From Breviolum minutum Mf 1.05b.01 (taxonomy: Eukaryota; Sar; Dinophyceae; Suessiales; Symbiodiniaceae): 64,000 nt of DNA. The position numbers were made by a program, and so were the translations under genes. Below the pieces are notes generated by a model. The model did no database searches. It was not told the origin of the DNA and saw only the letters and a program-made list of their open reading frames with translations. The stretch spans positions 1 through 64,000 of the forward strand of contig DF239231.1 of assembly GCA_000507305.1 (NCBI GenBank), in the 5' to 3' direction. Of the stretch, positions 8,414 through 19,798 are shown piece after piece (position 1 is the stretch's first letter; every line of letters starts with the position of its first letter).

Positions 8414-10800
8414 GACCTTTTCTCCCACATCTTCGGGAAAGGCACAGGTCGGAACAAACCTTCGAGGTTTCGGGCTTACCTTGGAAACGTAGAAACTGTG
8501 TCTTGATTCATTTGTGTCAATGCGAGTGACATTGTAACTGTGAAGGATCAATTTTCATGATTCATGCATGTTGTTTTTCAAAAAAAAACACATCATATAT
8601 CATTTTATCATCCTGTTACATTTGGGCAGATTTCGATTCCAAGGCCTAGGACCAAAGATGTGGTGCGTCCCATTTGGGTTGGGGGAACTTGGAGGTTTGG
8701 TTGCTGGTGTTGCAGTCGGTAGCGCAAATGAAGTGGATGAATAGATAAGTACATACATGAATAACCAGAACAGCACAAACAGATGGATAAAATGATAAAT
8801 GTAAAAAGCAAAAAAGAAAGACAGAAATGAAAGAAAGTTTTGCAGGTTTCAAGGGAAAGGATGTATTTTTAGGGGATCGCTAGCAGGTATTCTTGCCTAC
8901 AGGAATCCTATTTGCCTTCTTTGAACCAATGAAAAGAAATGCGCGGAAATGCCTTCACAAGGGCAACCTATGAAAATTAATCCTTCTGATCAACATTTGC
9001 CATATAGAAATGCCCAAAATGCCGTGATGTTGAGTCGCCCCCCCTCCGCCACACAGTGTCCTGCAGGTCACTCTGGATGAGTTGTACGTAGGGGTGAATC
9101 GCAAGCTGCCCATCACTCGCAAGGCTGTCCATTGGGTGACTCGGTGACTGGGTGATTGAAGCTGAGAGGCGTGTTCCAATGTGCAACTGCAGAGGTGTTG
9201 GATCCATCTGGAGAAACCAGCAAGTGCGATGCTTGTGACGGGAAAGGAGTAGTCATTCAGGCTGGGATGTGTGTTCGCATGTACTGATGTTTTTTCATAC
9301 TTGCTCTCTTTTTGAGTGGATTTTTAAAGGCGTTTTCAGCTACATTTTGCACAGAGCCATGCTCTTCCTCTTCCCACCTTCTGTCACTGGGCGGAGGTTC
9401 TGAGAATGGGCCCAATAGTCAGACAGGCAATGGTGTAATTGTCAGTTATACGCGCCGGAGTCTAAGGAAAGCTAGGGTTGTCATGTGCTTTAATGATTGA
9501 AACCAGTCTGAGTCTGTAGTCTGGGTCCATTTTGCAAGTTTGCAAGTCCAAACTCTCACAGATCCGATGCCTGAGCAGGTTCAACAGACTTGCGAAAAGT
9601 GCGGTGGCAAAGGCTATGCTCCCAAAATGCAAAGCGTCCGTGAGGCAATTGGCCAATTCTGAGATACACGGCCCCGACATTTTTTGTGATAGCATCCAAG
9701 AAAGCAAAGAGAACCACAGCCACCACAGCCTTTGCTTAAGCTATAAGGCTATAAGCCATTTGTCTGTGGCATCAGCTCGAAGGGTTTCAAGAAAGGATTC
9801 CTGGTGTCGATGAGTCGATCCACATGTCATGACTGTCATGACTTTCATGACTGCACCTATTTATAAGAATTTCAGCCACCCAAGCCCTTCTCCACGGAGG
9901 TGCTGGAAGTCTTCGTGGAGAAGGGCTCACCCAATGGCCACAAGATCACGATCCACGGCAAGGTTTGAACAATCCAGATGTCATATGATCACTGGGAGAT
10001 GCAGATTCATACGATGTCACAGGCCGATGAAGCTGTCGGATGTGAACCTGGTGATGTAGTGGTCGTGGTGCGAGAACAGGAGTCTACTGGAAGGGCAATG
10101 ACCGGGCAATGGGCCTCTTTTCTTGCAGCAAATTCCAGCCACAACTGAGACACCTGGAATATTAGGAAGACTTGTGAGACTTGACACATCCTGATAACCG
10201 ATAGACAGCAGCCTCAACCACTTGCAAGCACCCCAAATCATCCCAAATCCATCCCAATCTGCTTAGAATCGTAACGCAGCTTTGCTTCTGCAGGATCATC
10301 CGAAGTTCATGAGGAAAGAGGCGCTTGTAGTTTCCCTGATGGCTTCAGTGCACCTTCATTGCTCCGTGAATCCAATTTGCTGGCTCCTGCTCCAGGCAGA
10401 TCTGTATTACACACTGGAGCTCTCTATTTCTGAGGCGCTCACTGGCTTCAGGCTGGTGCAAAACCAACATCCTCTGGACTTGTGATTGTAAAGCTTTTGG
10501 AGCAACGACAGGAAACTGTTGAATGTGGTGCATTCGCGTATGATGTGCATACATACTAGACGTTCACAGCCAGTATCAGATTAGATGTGTTGGACATGCC
10601 GGCATTCATGAGTATTGAAATCCATCTAGAACTCCACAAGGGTTCCTTTGTGGGACTACATCTTTCATCATCTTTTGGCTTTCGGTCATAACAGTGCCTC
10701 TTGTCATCCAAATGGTCAACTCTCCGCAGGTTGGTGATGCAACACTTGGATGATCGAAAACTTCTGATTCGAAGCAAACCTGGTGAGGTTGGAGCCCAAG
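8414..10800 (+). CDS. Type I DnaJ/Hsp40 co-chaperone (DNAJA-like), eleven small exons, partial
   Basis: Exons inferred in phase: 8414-8466 (DLFSHIFGKGTGRNKPSR, G/F linker), 8644-8677 (PRTKDVVRPIW), 9067-9123 (VTLDELYVGVNRKLPITRK), 9225-9260 (CDACDGKGVVIQ), 9397-9426 (VLRMGPIVRQ), 9579-about 9617 (VQQTCEKCGGKGY), 9876-9962 (VLEVFVEKGSPNGHKITIHG), 10023-10079 (ADEAVGCEPGDVVVVVREQ), 10294-10320 (DHPKFMRKE), 10396-10451 (ADLYYTLELSISEALTGF), 10730-10800 (LVMQHLDDRKLLIRSKPGEV). Their order is exactly that of a class A DnaJ: G/F region, substrate-binding domain, zinc region, then the two C-terminal barrels. The product would deliver clients to Hsp70 and stimulate its ATPase. Only two CxxCxGxG motifs are found instead of four. 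Donors are GT, GC and one GA. J-domain exons are not visible to the left and the last C-terminal exons are not found to the right. The assignment is firm; single boundaries, above all around 9617, are less so. Confidence 0.85.
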
Positions 10801-12391
10801 GTGAGAGCCCTTCTTTTGGGTCATGAGTTGGGTTTCTGACTGTTCATGTATTAATGTTCACAGATTTATTGACACATGATTTTTTGTAATGCACATAATG
10901 TTGCACATTTGAGATGGTTTGTTTTGCAATCGTTACTGATGCATGATATGTGTATATATGTATATATGTATATATGTATATATGTATATATGTATATATG
11001 TATATATGTATATATGTATATATATATACACATATAAACCTGCTCTGACATTGAGCTGGGATGTGATGTGACCAGATGGTCGCTGTGAATATTGGCAACA
11101 AGGGCTTGGATTGATTCAAAGAACCTGGTTCGATCTACTAGTAGCAAGCAACACTGCAAAGTTGCTAAGTGTTTCTGTGTTTTCTGAAGAAGTGTTTTCT
11201 CATGCGGCCAATCTCTTGCGAAGGAATCTATTTTATTTGGCTCGAAAGTCCCAAAGGCTGATGCAGCACTGATACACTGGTGCAACCTGCGTTTTGATGC
11301 ATAGGTACTTTTCAAGACAAACAGTTCAATAGTTCAATACGGTTCAATACTTCCCAGATCTTGAGCAAAGTGCACAGGTGAGAGCTGTAGCTTGCAATCT
11401 TTTGGAGTCTGAGATTGTTTCCTACACTTTCACAGAGGCTTGCTATGTAAAGCTGCAAAGACTCCGTGATTGTCAACCATCACTCTTTTTCTGTAGTCCT
11501 TTCCTGGCGAGAATTGTCGCCTGCGATGAGGCCAGTTTGTCTCTTTGAAGACTTGATGAGTTCATGAAGCAAAGCATCGCACGACTGACATTTCATCATG
11601 AGACTGAGACTGACAAAAGTGGACCAATCCCTTTACAAAGTCTGTTGCGAATGACAGCAGTCTGCAAAGTCTTTGTCTTTCAGCACTCTTCTGATGTGTA
11701 TCGAAGAGGTATATCCGGTTGATAGTCATAGCTCTAGCCTCTTGGCTGCGATTTGAGGGAAAGACATGGCTATATTTTGTCACTGTTGAAGCCAAGCAGT
11801 TGATGTTTCTTGAAATTATTTGGTCACAGACACGTCAGAAGTAACAAAGCATTGACTTATGTAATATGAATTCGAGTAGAGAAGGAAGATCTTTCGTGAC
11901 TGATCTGAAGGTATACTCAAATTTCTTTTTGCCATACTGTCAAGTTTTGCACGAATACTGTGACGCGGTATACAGTCAATTGAGAGACCCCTCGCAAGCT
12001 CTCCATGTCCCGCATGCTTGCAGCAAGTTGAACAAGAGGTTTGTCAGCAATCTGATGGGTTTGAAGGATCTTGTGCTGGAGTGTATCACGGCTGCAGCTA
12101 TGGCAGCTACGGATGTTGAGAAAAGGTTTGAATAGCAGAATATTCGGGAGTATGGAGTACTTGGTTCAGCATGCTTGAACCAGTGATGGATTCTAGTCGA
12201 TTCTAGCGGATTCTAGCGGCTTGTTTCAGAATGTTTCAGAACTCATTGAAACCAGCACAGTGGATTAGCCTTGTGCCCTGTCATGGCAGTTCACTACTGT
12301 TGTCCGAACGTGTTCCAAGTCAAGCACCCAAACAAATCGGAAACCTTGTACGTACAGCCATCTTCGTGGGCACTCCATTTTTCTCACCGAG
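10801..12391. other. Intergenic or intronic DNA with a TATATG microsatellite
   Basis: No exon could be assigned to a family. Weak exon-like frames (11866-12135) end without clear splice support. The 3' exons of the DnaJ gene, expected here, were looked for (a GMP motif, a GDL motif) and not found. Confidence 0.5.
10949..11035. repeat. (TATATG)n microsatellite
   Basis: About ten copies of a 8-10 nt GTATATAT unit in a row, ending in a TATATATA tract. Confidence 0.9.
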
Positions 12392-12770
12392 GTGCGGCAA
12401 ATGGGGCTCCGATTGTTGGTGTGACGAGTCCTGCGAGGCGCCAGGGATGGATCGCATCATGTGCCCAAACGCGAAGGCGGCTAAGGAGCCTCCCTTTTTG
12501 ATGGGCAATGATATTTAAGCAGCGGGTGTCACCAAGGGTGTTTCAGCTCATAGCTGCATAGCTCTTCAGATGGCTCATGTGCTTTGAGTTTCATCTTGAG
12601 AGTGCTTTGAATCGTTCAGGATCGATCAGGCATCCTTGGAGAATCCAAATGGTATGAACGATAGGTCGCAATATAGCACCGGTTTGTACAACAAAACCTT
12701 AAGCCTTCCACCCTTCCACCCTTCCGGCAGGCCAACGGCAATTGCTGTGATGACTACAACGAGCAATGCT
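12392..12770 (+). CDS. Somatomedin-B domain in two exons, partial gene
   Basis: Exon 12392-12437 reads CGKWGSDCWCDESCE and exon 12731-12770 reads ANGNCCDDYNEQC; both are preceded by AG, and joining them in phase 0 gives C-x6-C-x-C-x3-C-x4/5-CC-x-DY-x3-C, the cysteine pattern of somatomedin-B domains (small disulfide knots in extracellular proteins, which bind proteins such as PAI-1 in vitronectin or position ENPP enzymes). The intron starts with GC (12438); the second exon is followed by GTGAGA (12771). The frame upstream of 12392 may continue to the left but no other domain is recognised. Since a secreted hydrolase of the Notum type starts about 1.4 kb downstream on the same strand, the domain may belong to that gene, but no exon links them. 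Confidence 0.6.
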
Positions 12771-13204
12771 GTGAGAAGTGTGGAAGTCCCTGGCCGCAAG
12801 TATTGGAGGGGTGAAGACAAGGTGCTTGGAGGGAAAACGACATGATTTGGTGAACTGGCAGCTGTTCCGATACGGGTGTAGGATTTATGGTCCCATCACC
12901 TATTTTGGAGGAAAAACAACGAAATGTATGTGGAACTGCAGTTCAGCCGCCAATGCACCGCCCAGGATACACATGCGATGAATGGATCCACCACGACCCA
13001 GCGAAGAATAGCTGTGAGTTCATGAAGAGGGAGCGCGTGACAGAATAGCAAACTTGAAATTGCCTAGATTCATGTAGCTATGTCCTGCTAAGTATAACAT
13101 ATCCAATTCTCATATAGTACATGTATAAATTACATTATGAACTTATAGATTATAGAATGATTTAATGCATTCTACGATTACACAATGTATGTATGCATGC
13201 ATGT

Positions 13205-13232
13205 ATGTATAGGTCTATATAGACCTATACAT
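13205..13232. repeat. 28-bp perfect palindrome
   Basis: ATGTATAGGTCTAT is followed directly by its reverse complement with no spacer. It lies in AT-rich DNA with GTAT/GCAT repeats. Confidence 0.95.
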
Positions 13233-13339
13233 GTTACACATTGTACTATGTACCATATGCAGTGTTGTACCATATAGGATTACCATATATTGTATACTGT
13301 AGACTATACTTTGATGCTTTTTGTCAATATACATAGTCG

Positions 13340-13340
<1 letters not shown>

Positions 13341-13391
<51 letters not shown>
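13341..13391. repeat. (CAT)n trinucleotide repeat
   Basis: About 17 uninterrupted CAT units. Open frames across it (poly-His, poly-Ser, poly-Met) are artefacts of the repeat. Confidence 0.95.
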
Positions 13392-14159
13392 GGCAAGGCT
13401 GTGCATGCTTCCGAAAAATCCGGCTTGCAGGAGTACTTATGTCAGTGTAGAGGCTGTCACTGTGGGCGCGGCACCGACGCGAAACTGGTGCTACTATCGG
13501 AGAAGCAGCTTGACAGTGAAAAAAACACACCAGAAACCATGTGATGCCATGTGCACTGAAACCGCACTGGCAACACTCATGCAGCCTCAGCACACGTGAT
13601 TCCTGTTTTCAAATCTGGCTTTCCACAAAGTCCTGAATCTGTCAGGGAAGGATTCCTGATTGGAATTGTGTCCTCCTTGCAAGCACTCATTCGACAGCAA
13701 AGTAAAAGGCTTGCCCCCAACAAACACTCGCATCCCCACTGTCGATCTTATGCCTAGGAAATATCCAGAAGCAAGGTGTTTGGATGGCACTATGGGCGGC
13801 TACTACGTCCGGAAAGGCTGAATCCTGGAAGTGACAACCAAACAGACAAAAACCCATCAAACCTAGAAGGTGAAACTTTGGCATGATATAGTCCGTTACG
13901 TCCTGACGTTTCTTGGCGATGACAAGGCATTGCAGAGCAGACGCTGGTTCACTTTGAGGGTGGTGGCTGGTGTCATCTTGGTAGCAAGAAAAAATGAACA
14001 TCCACAAGCTTTAAACTCCAAAAGTTCAAACTGGAAAAAACGCAGATATACCAGCAGTTCTCGGGCGAGCCGGGGGTGGAAGTTTCAGGGGGAAAAAGCC
14101 CCACGAGCCAAAGAATGTGCGCAGTGGAGGTGAATCCGGACACAAAGTTGCTGGCTCAG

Positions 14160-16117
14160 GTTATGACTCGAGCTGCAATCCTACTGCCGAAAAAACGCTG
14201 GCCGATTGCTGGTCACGGTCCGCATCAAGGTTAGGATCCAGTGTCTTGGTTGAGTTCCTCAGCCCAAAACGCGATCTACAAGTTCGCTTCATTGGAATTT
14301 GATGGTTTGGTTCATTGCTGGAAGGAACAGCGTTTCATATCCCCAATTTCGTTTTACTGTGCTACATTCACTCTAGATACCTCTTAACATTTATACCCCC
14401 CATCTGACCTTCTGCTGTGAAATTCTTCACCAACTACATCAGACAGAGCTTCATTTCCGAATCTTGATTGAACTCAGGCAAATACTGGGGTTGGACTTAT
14501 CCAGTGCCTGGGTCCAAAGCATCAATTTGTTTGCTTTATCATTGCTACAATATGGATGTTGAAATTCTACGCAGTACAGGTGCTATGCCGTTCGAAGTTC
14601 CAAACAACCTGAGAGCCCCCAGCCTTTTGGCCTTTTGTTGCAGGATTTCAGGCTGACGGGAATGTTGAGCGCAGACCCAAAGGCGAGCTATGGGTCATGG
14701 CCAGCCAAATTCCAGCCAAGCATTGTCTTTCGGATTGTTTGCCATTTTGTCGGAAACGGCTCTCTTTGGCAGGAAAATCCAGTCTTTCATAATTGGACAT
14801 TGGTCTATGTACCATACTGCGATGGAACAAGCTTCTCTGGTGATGCAGTGCGCAGTGGCGTGGCAGAATCAGTTGAGGGGTGCGTCCTGGCCATTCTTGT
14901 TGGAGTTTTTGTTGGAGCAGCATTGCCTTTGGTCATTTGACTGCGTGATACGGAAGGCTATCAAAAATGCTCTTTGCAACTAATGTGTGGGAGGCAAACT
15001 CCATTTGCTCTAGGATTGCCAATTGTAAATGCTTGCAGATTATCCCAGCTTAGTGACAAGGAAGTGGCACCAGTGATGCCCGTATACTGTCTACAGCCAT
15101 ATGCGCCCCATGTATTGGAGCCATTGGTCTGGATTCTAGATCAGCATTGCACATAGCGGGAAAACACTCAGTCAGTTTCTCTGGAGGTTACGAGGGAGAT
15201 CGACTGCACTTCAAGGGTCGGAAGTTGCTGGGCTCGCAAGTTTCTCATCTTCCCTGACTGACACGGTCCTAAGGATGCCTGTGGTCTCAATGCCACGCCA
15301 TTTTGGTACTGAAGTTGAACTCGTAAATGCTCAAGTCGAGTGGACCTTTCCCATCATTTTCTCAATGACCAACTCGTCGATGATCCGCTCATGTTTCTGC
15401 AGCGATGCCAGGATGACTCCTTTTGTTTTTTCGTTTTCCCGGGTAGAACTCAGGATTTTGGATGCGGTATTTGATTCGCTTCGCTTGGATGTGACAAAAC
15501 AGCTGGTGGTGTCTGGAGAAAGCGCAGGTCCTCGATGATAGCAGATTGGTTGGAAAAAATCCTCTTCGCATGTCTAGAGTCTAGACTTTGCTACATTCTG
15601 ATACTGCATTAGTTTGTTAAACAAATCTTGCAGAACAAGCAGCGACGATCGCTGAGCTGTAGTCCGTAGTGCTCTTAAAAGCAGATGAAAGCAGATCAAT
15701 CGTGTTTTGTCTCAATAGCTTCATCATTTGCCGGCCCTCAACTTTTGCTGGGTGCACCAGGAGCTTTGGCAGTGCTTCTGCACATCGATACGATAGCCAA
15801 GCAGGTAACCAGGTGTGACGCTGAAGCCTCCCAAATGCCTTGTTGCGATCTCCTCTTTCGCTCTATTTTCCAACTCTGAGACACAAGGGTGTGCCAGGTC
15901 CTCCAAGTTGAGTCTGAATCGGAAAGTATCTACTTCGTCATTTCTTTCCAGATAGCTAAACCTGCCGAGGCTTTATCCTTTATCGCACTCGGGTCGCAGG
16001 TGACTCACGTTGTTGCTTGTTGCCGTGCATGCATGCGTATGGAGGACTCATGGACAGCATATTGAGATCTTCGGTCTGGCAGATGCGGGATTCTTCCTGG
16101 ACCTGCGAAACATTCAG
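14160..16117 (+). CDS. Pectin acetylesterase / Notum-like serine hydrolase, seven exons seen, partial
   Basis: In-phase exons: 14160-14242 (CNPTAEKTLADCWSRSASRL plus GSS), 14652-14682 (LTGMLSADPK), 14773-14839 (NPVFHNWTLVYVPYCDGTSF), 15187-15223 (YEGDRLHFKGRK), 15454-15527 (ILDAVFDSLRLDVTKQLVVS then GESAG), 15761-15804 (GALAVLLHIDTIAKQ), 16058-16117 (HIEIFGLADAGFFLDLRNIQ). These fit the CE13/Notum family: Cys-rich RxxxGSS segment, NPxFxNWxxVxVPYCDG block, the nucleophile elbow SGESAGG with Ser split from its second Gly by an intron, and the D-x-GFF block carrying the usual catalytic Asp position (here LADAGFF). The family removes acetyl or palmitoleoyl esters from extracellular substrates. 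The last six exons join in phase at all five junctions; donors are GC, GT and possibly GA. The N-terminus, the catalytic His exon and an exon between 14242 and 14652 are missing from this reading. Confidence 0.8.
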
Positions 16118-17969
16118 GAGCAGGGGGTTATTCTTTTGCACTGTCGCCACGTTTTCGCTGGTTCTGTGGAATCAGCCAAGGATGCCGTGCCAAAGTATCC
16201 TCTCAAATGTTGCAGAAACGCTTGGAAGGGATTCAATCTGGCAGATTCTGGTAGGTGGAATTGTCAATTGAAACCCAGTTGAATTCATGTGGTTCCGACT
16301 GTGGTTTGTGGAATGCCAGACTGAATCATGGAGCACAGTCCAACAGGGATGGACTTTATACCGACACTTTGGACATCTTTGGACCATAGTAGCTGGGAGG
16401 ATGACTTTAGCCATGCCAAGTTGATGAATGCGGTGTCGATGTGAGCGGCCAGGGCGAGCGCTGCTGGCCAAACCAACTGATGAGCATTTTTAATGTCTCC
16501 AATGGTTACGCCGGCTTGTCCCCAACTTGTTGCTCCTCCTGCATAGCTCGGGCTGTGGCGGGCTTCCAAGGGTGTGAAAATGCAACGATTGATGTTCTAC
16601 AACGGTTCATGGCCCTATTATTTAATACTATATTTATATATATTCTTGTGTTGTCATTACGATAAGTATGAATTTACTCAGAATATCCATGCATTGACTT
16701 ATATAATTCTATGTCATGTTTGGGATAAGAATACGGACAAATAATGCTGCACATGTATAGATTGATGATAAAAGATTGCTTTGATCAGGAAGCTATATTC
16801 TAACAAACTCCGAATGGTTTCTTTGCAGGAGCCCAGCTAGATATAAGTTTTACACTTGTGTGATGTATAGCATATATTTGAATTGGAATTGGATCTTTCC
16901 TTTTGCAATCATGAAAGCAATCTGACGGATTTGTCGGACTTGGTGTACAGGGAGGCAGGAAAGGAAATTATGCGAGGGTGTTGCTATTATTCAGATTTAC
17001 TTGCTTTCGAACTGAACAATTGCTGAAATTGATATTCGAGTCATTCAAAAACTGCCGAACAAGATATGAGCATACACCGGGTCCGATGGATCACTTGCTG
17101 TGGCAAGCTCATCCTTATAAAAGTGATTTTGCTAGGTGATTTGAATTTGGCAAGACTATTGTGTTGTAATGGCGATAGTAGGATTGGGTCTGAATGATAA
17201 AATACTTCATACAATAAGATTTGTTTGAAATCAGCCATCAGACAAACAAAGCAATTGGGCATACTCTTTGTTGGCTCCAAATATTCAATTAAGACAGGGT
17301 GCAACAGAATCAGCAAAAGTTGCACTGTTTTTGTATGTTCGTGTATTAGTTATAGTTATAGACTATAGATGCGTGTGCATTGCTGATGCTTTTACGCTTT
17401 CCTTGCATCTTAGTACGTATTTGGACAAAGAAATGATTTACTTTATTTGTTTTTTGCTTCCCAAGCAGCACCCTTTAAAAGGAACAATAGCAAAGGCTTT
17501 TGTATTTTCCAATGTACAAACTCAAACACGCCCAACATATGCTTTCTTTTTTCTTCAAATGACCAATGAACGATTAACTATCATTGGTTCAAGAAGTCCT
17601 ACTGTACAATGAAGCTTTCGAAAAAAGGGAAACAGTGGGTAGCCTCAATAAATTTGGCACATTTGGGAAGATAAACATGTGAAACACAGATTTGGGCAGC
17701 CGGCCTGACTGCATGCGCTTATCCCTTCAAGAAATGTAGAAACAACAAAACCTCGAAAAACGGCAAACCTTAGGCCTCAGACCTTTCCCCACAGGCCTTT
17801 GTTGCTGTTTTTATTGTTTTTCTCAACTTTCCCAAAAGCAGAAGGCACAAACATTACAAACATGATTGACTGGAGAAATTGCGCCGCATCACGCTGCTTT
17901 CTGCAATAGTAATGATAGTTGACAATAATGATTTAATAATGATGACAATACTGATGATGATGACAATAC

Positions 17970-18021
<52 letters not shown>

Positions 18022-19286
18022 CTCATATAATAAAAACGATTATTGTGACATATGTGGCCTATACATTGATTTATTTGTAAGACTCCGCTGCAGACAGACA
18101 TAGCAGGCTCAACAGCCCCAAGGTGTTCCGATATGATCATGCTTTTGGCATTCCTTTCTCACATATTCTTAGACATGGTTCGCCGCTGCGCTGAAATGAG
18201 CTAAGGCTTGAAGGAGAATTCCTGGGATCCATCATATTGCATTTTCCCACAGTATTTTGGACACCTGCTTGAGACCAGGAGAGGAGGATGCTTCCTGCAT
18301 AGTAGAAAACATGATGCACAGCTAGTACTCACTTATCCAGCTAAGCAAAGAAGCTGCACGACTGTCATACCTGATCTTTGAGACAAAAATCTCTTCGGCG
18401 CTCCTGGCACACAGGACCTTTCTCGTGCATAGCCTCTACGATTCTTCGGAAATCTACTACACCTTAATGTTGGATTGTTGCCCAGGCGGCTGTCGACGTA
18501 AACGTGCGTGTGACAAAAAAGAAGCTGGGTCTTAATCACCAACGCGCACTCGTTTTTCATTAAGTATAGCACAAAGGAGTTCTCGGTTCTGCTTAGCTTG
18601 CTCAAGTTCTTTTTCAAGTCAAGCCATTAAGCATGTTATTCAAAAAAAACCGAGTGTTTTAAGGTGCAGTCGCTTCATACTGTAGATTGTTCCGCAAAGA
18701 CGTGCCTTTTGGAACTCCATTGAGTTGATTCTTTTCCTGGGTCCACCAACGACTTCTAGAATAGAAAACAGAGAAAACAGGAAAGGGGGTCCCACATGAC
18801 TTGACATGGTTCGATTTTCTTTTCCACCATGCTCCGCACATACGGAAACACATTCGTTTTTCAATTTCATCATATCCGATCACTAGATCTCAAGACCTCA
18901 CTTTGAACCTCCAGGGGAACCCAATCTCAAGTGACCAAGGAGATGAGACTCTTCGAACGCCTGCGTTTGCAACACATATCTGGCTGGTCCCGCATGTTTC
19001 TGTCAGATCCTTGCTCAGAAGGGGTGACCAGGTGACCAGGATGCCCCGATAAAACTGACTTATTTGAAATAGAATTGTCTACCATAGTAGATATGGACTG
19101 ATGAACAAGATCTTGCAAACGTCTGTATATACCTCTTCGCTGAATGGACAATTTCACACCATCAGTCAACCTGTTTAGCAGGCTGGGAAGCACAGTCAGA
19201 CACAATCCAGAACTTGGTGAGCTCTTATCAATTGAATCTCATGATTTCATCATAATTTCATCAGCTCATGCATTTCAGATGCAAGG
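16118..19286. other. Gene-poor AT-rich stretch
   Basis: The 3' exons of the Notum-like gene should lie here; no segment was convincing. Contains a (GAT)n tract and otherwise no recognised exon on either strand. Confidence 0.5.
17971..18021. repeat. (GAT)n trinucleotide repeat
   Basis: About 17 GAT units, with shorter interrupted runs just upstream (17933-17970). Confidence 0.93.
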
Positions 19287-19798
19287 ACCAAATTTAACGG
19301 TTTTGAATCCTCCCCTACCTGAACCCTTGAATTTTCTCAGAATCGCCAAATTTGAGCCATTTGGGGTGCCAAAGTCTAAATTCAACGGTTTTGAATCTTC
19401 CCCTGCCTGAACCATTGAATTTTTCAAAATCACCAAATTTGAACCATTTGGGGCGCCAAAGTGGCTAAATTTGACGGTTTTGAATCCTCCCCTGCCTGAA
19501 CCCTTGAATTTTCTCAGAATCGCCAAATTTGAGCCATTTGGGGTGCCAAAGTGCGCTAAATTTAACGGTTTTGAATCATCCCCTGCCTGAACCCTTGAAT
19601 TTTCTCAGAATAGCCAAATTTGAGCCATTTGGGGTGCCAAAGTGCGCTAAATTTAACAGTTTTGAATCATCCCCTGCCTGAACCTTTGAATTTTCTCAAA
19701 ATCGCCAGATTTGAGCCACTTGGGGCGCCAAAGTAGCTAAATTTAACGGTTTTGAATCCTCCCCTGCCTGAACCTTTGAATTTTCTCAGAATCGCCAT
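19287..19798. repeat. Six-copy ~90-bp tandem repeat (satellite)
   Basis: The block AATTTAACGGTTTTGAATC recurs at about 19291, 19379, 19468, 19559, 19651 and 19741, i.e. every 88-92 bp. Each unit continues through CCCCTGCCTGAACC, TTGAATTTTCTCAGAATCGCC and TTTGAGCCATTTGGGG. Copies differ by point changes and 1-4 nt indels, and the last unit breaks off after AGAATCGCCAT. Open frames across it on both strands simply repeat and do not look like a protein family. Confidence 0.93.

Larger units (their letters stand above)
12771..14159. other. Non-coding stretch with a palindrome and a (CAT)n tract
   Basis: Contains a 28-bp perfect palindrome (13205-13232) and a trinucleotide repeat (13341-13391). 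Exon-like frames around 13400-13520 and 13870-14010 match no family. Confidence 0.5.

Noticed and set aside
13290-13600. Poly-His, poly-Ser and poly-Met open frames
   Set aside because: They are readings of the CAT repeat.
19290-19526. Minus-strand repeat protein over the satellite
   Set aside because: The 83-codon frame merely translates the 90-bp repeat; unit length varies by non-multiples of three.
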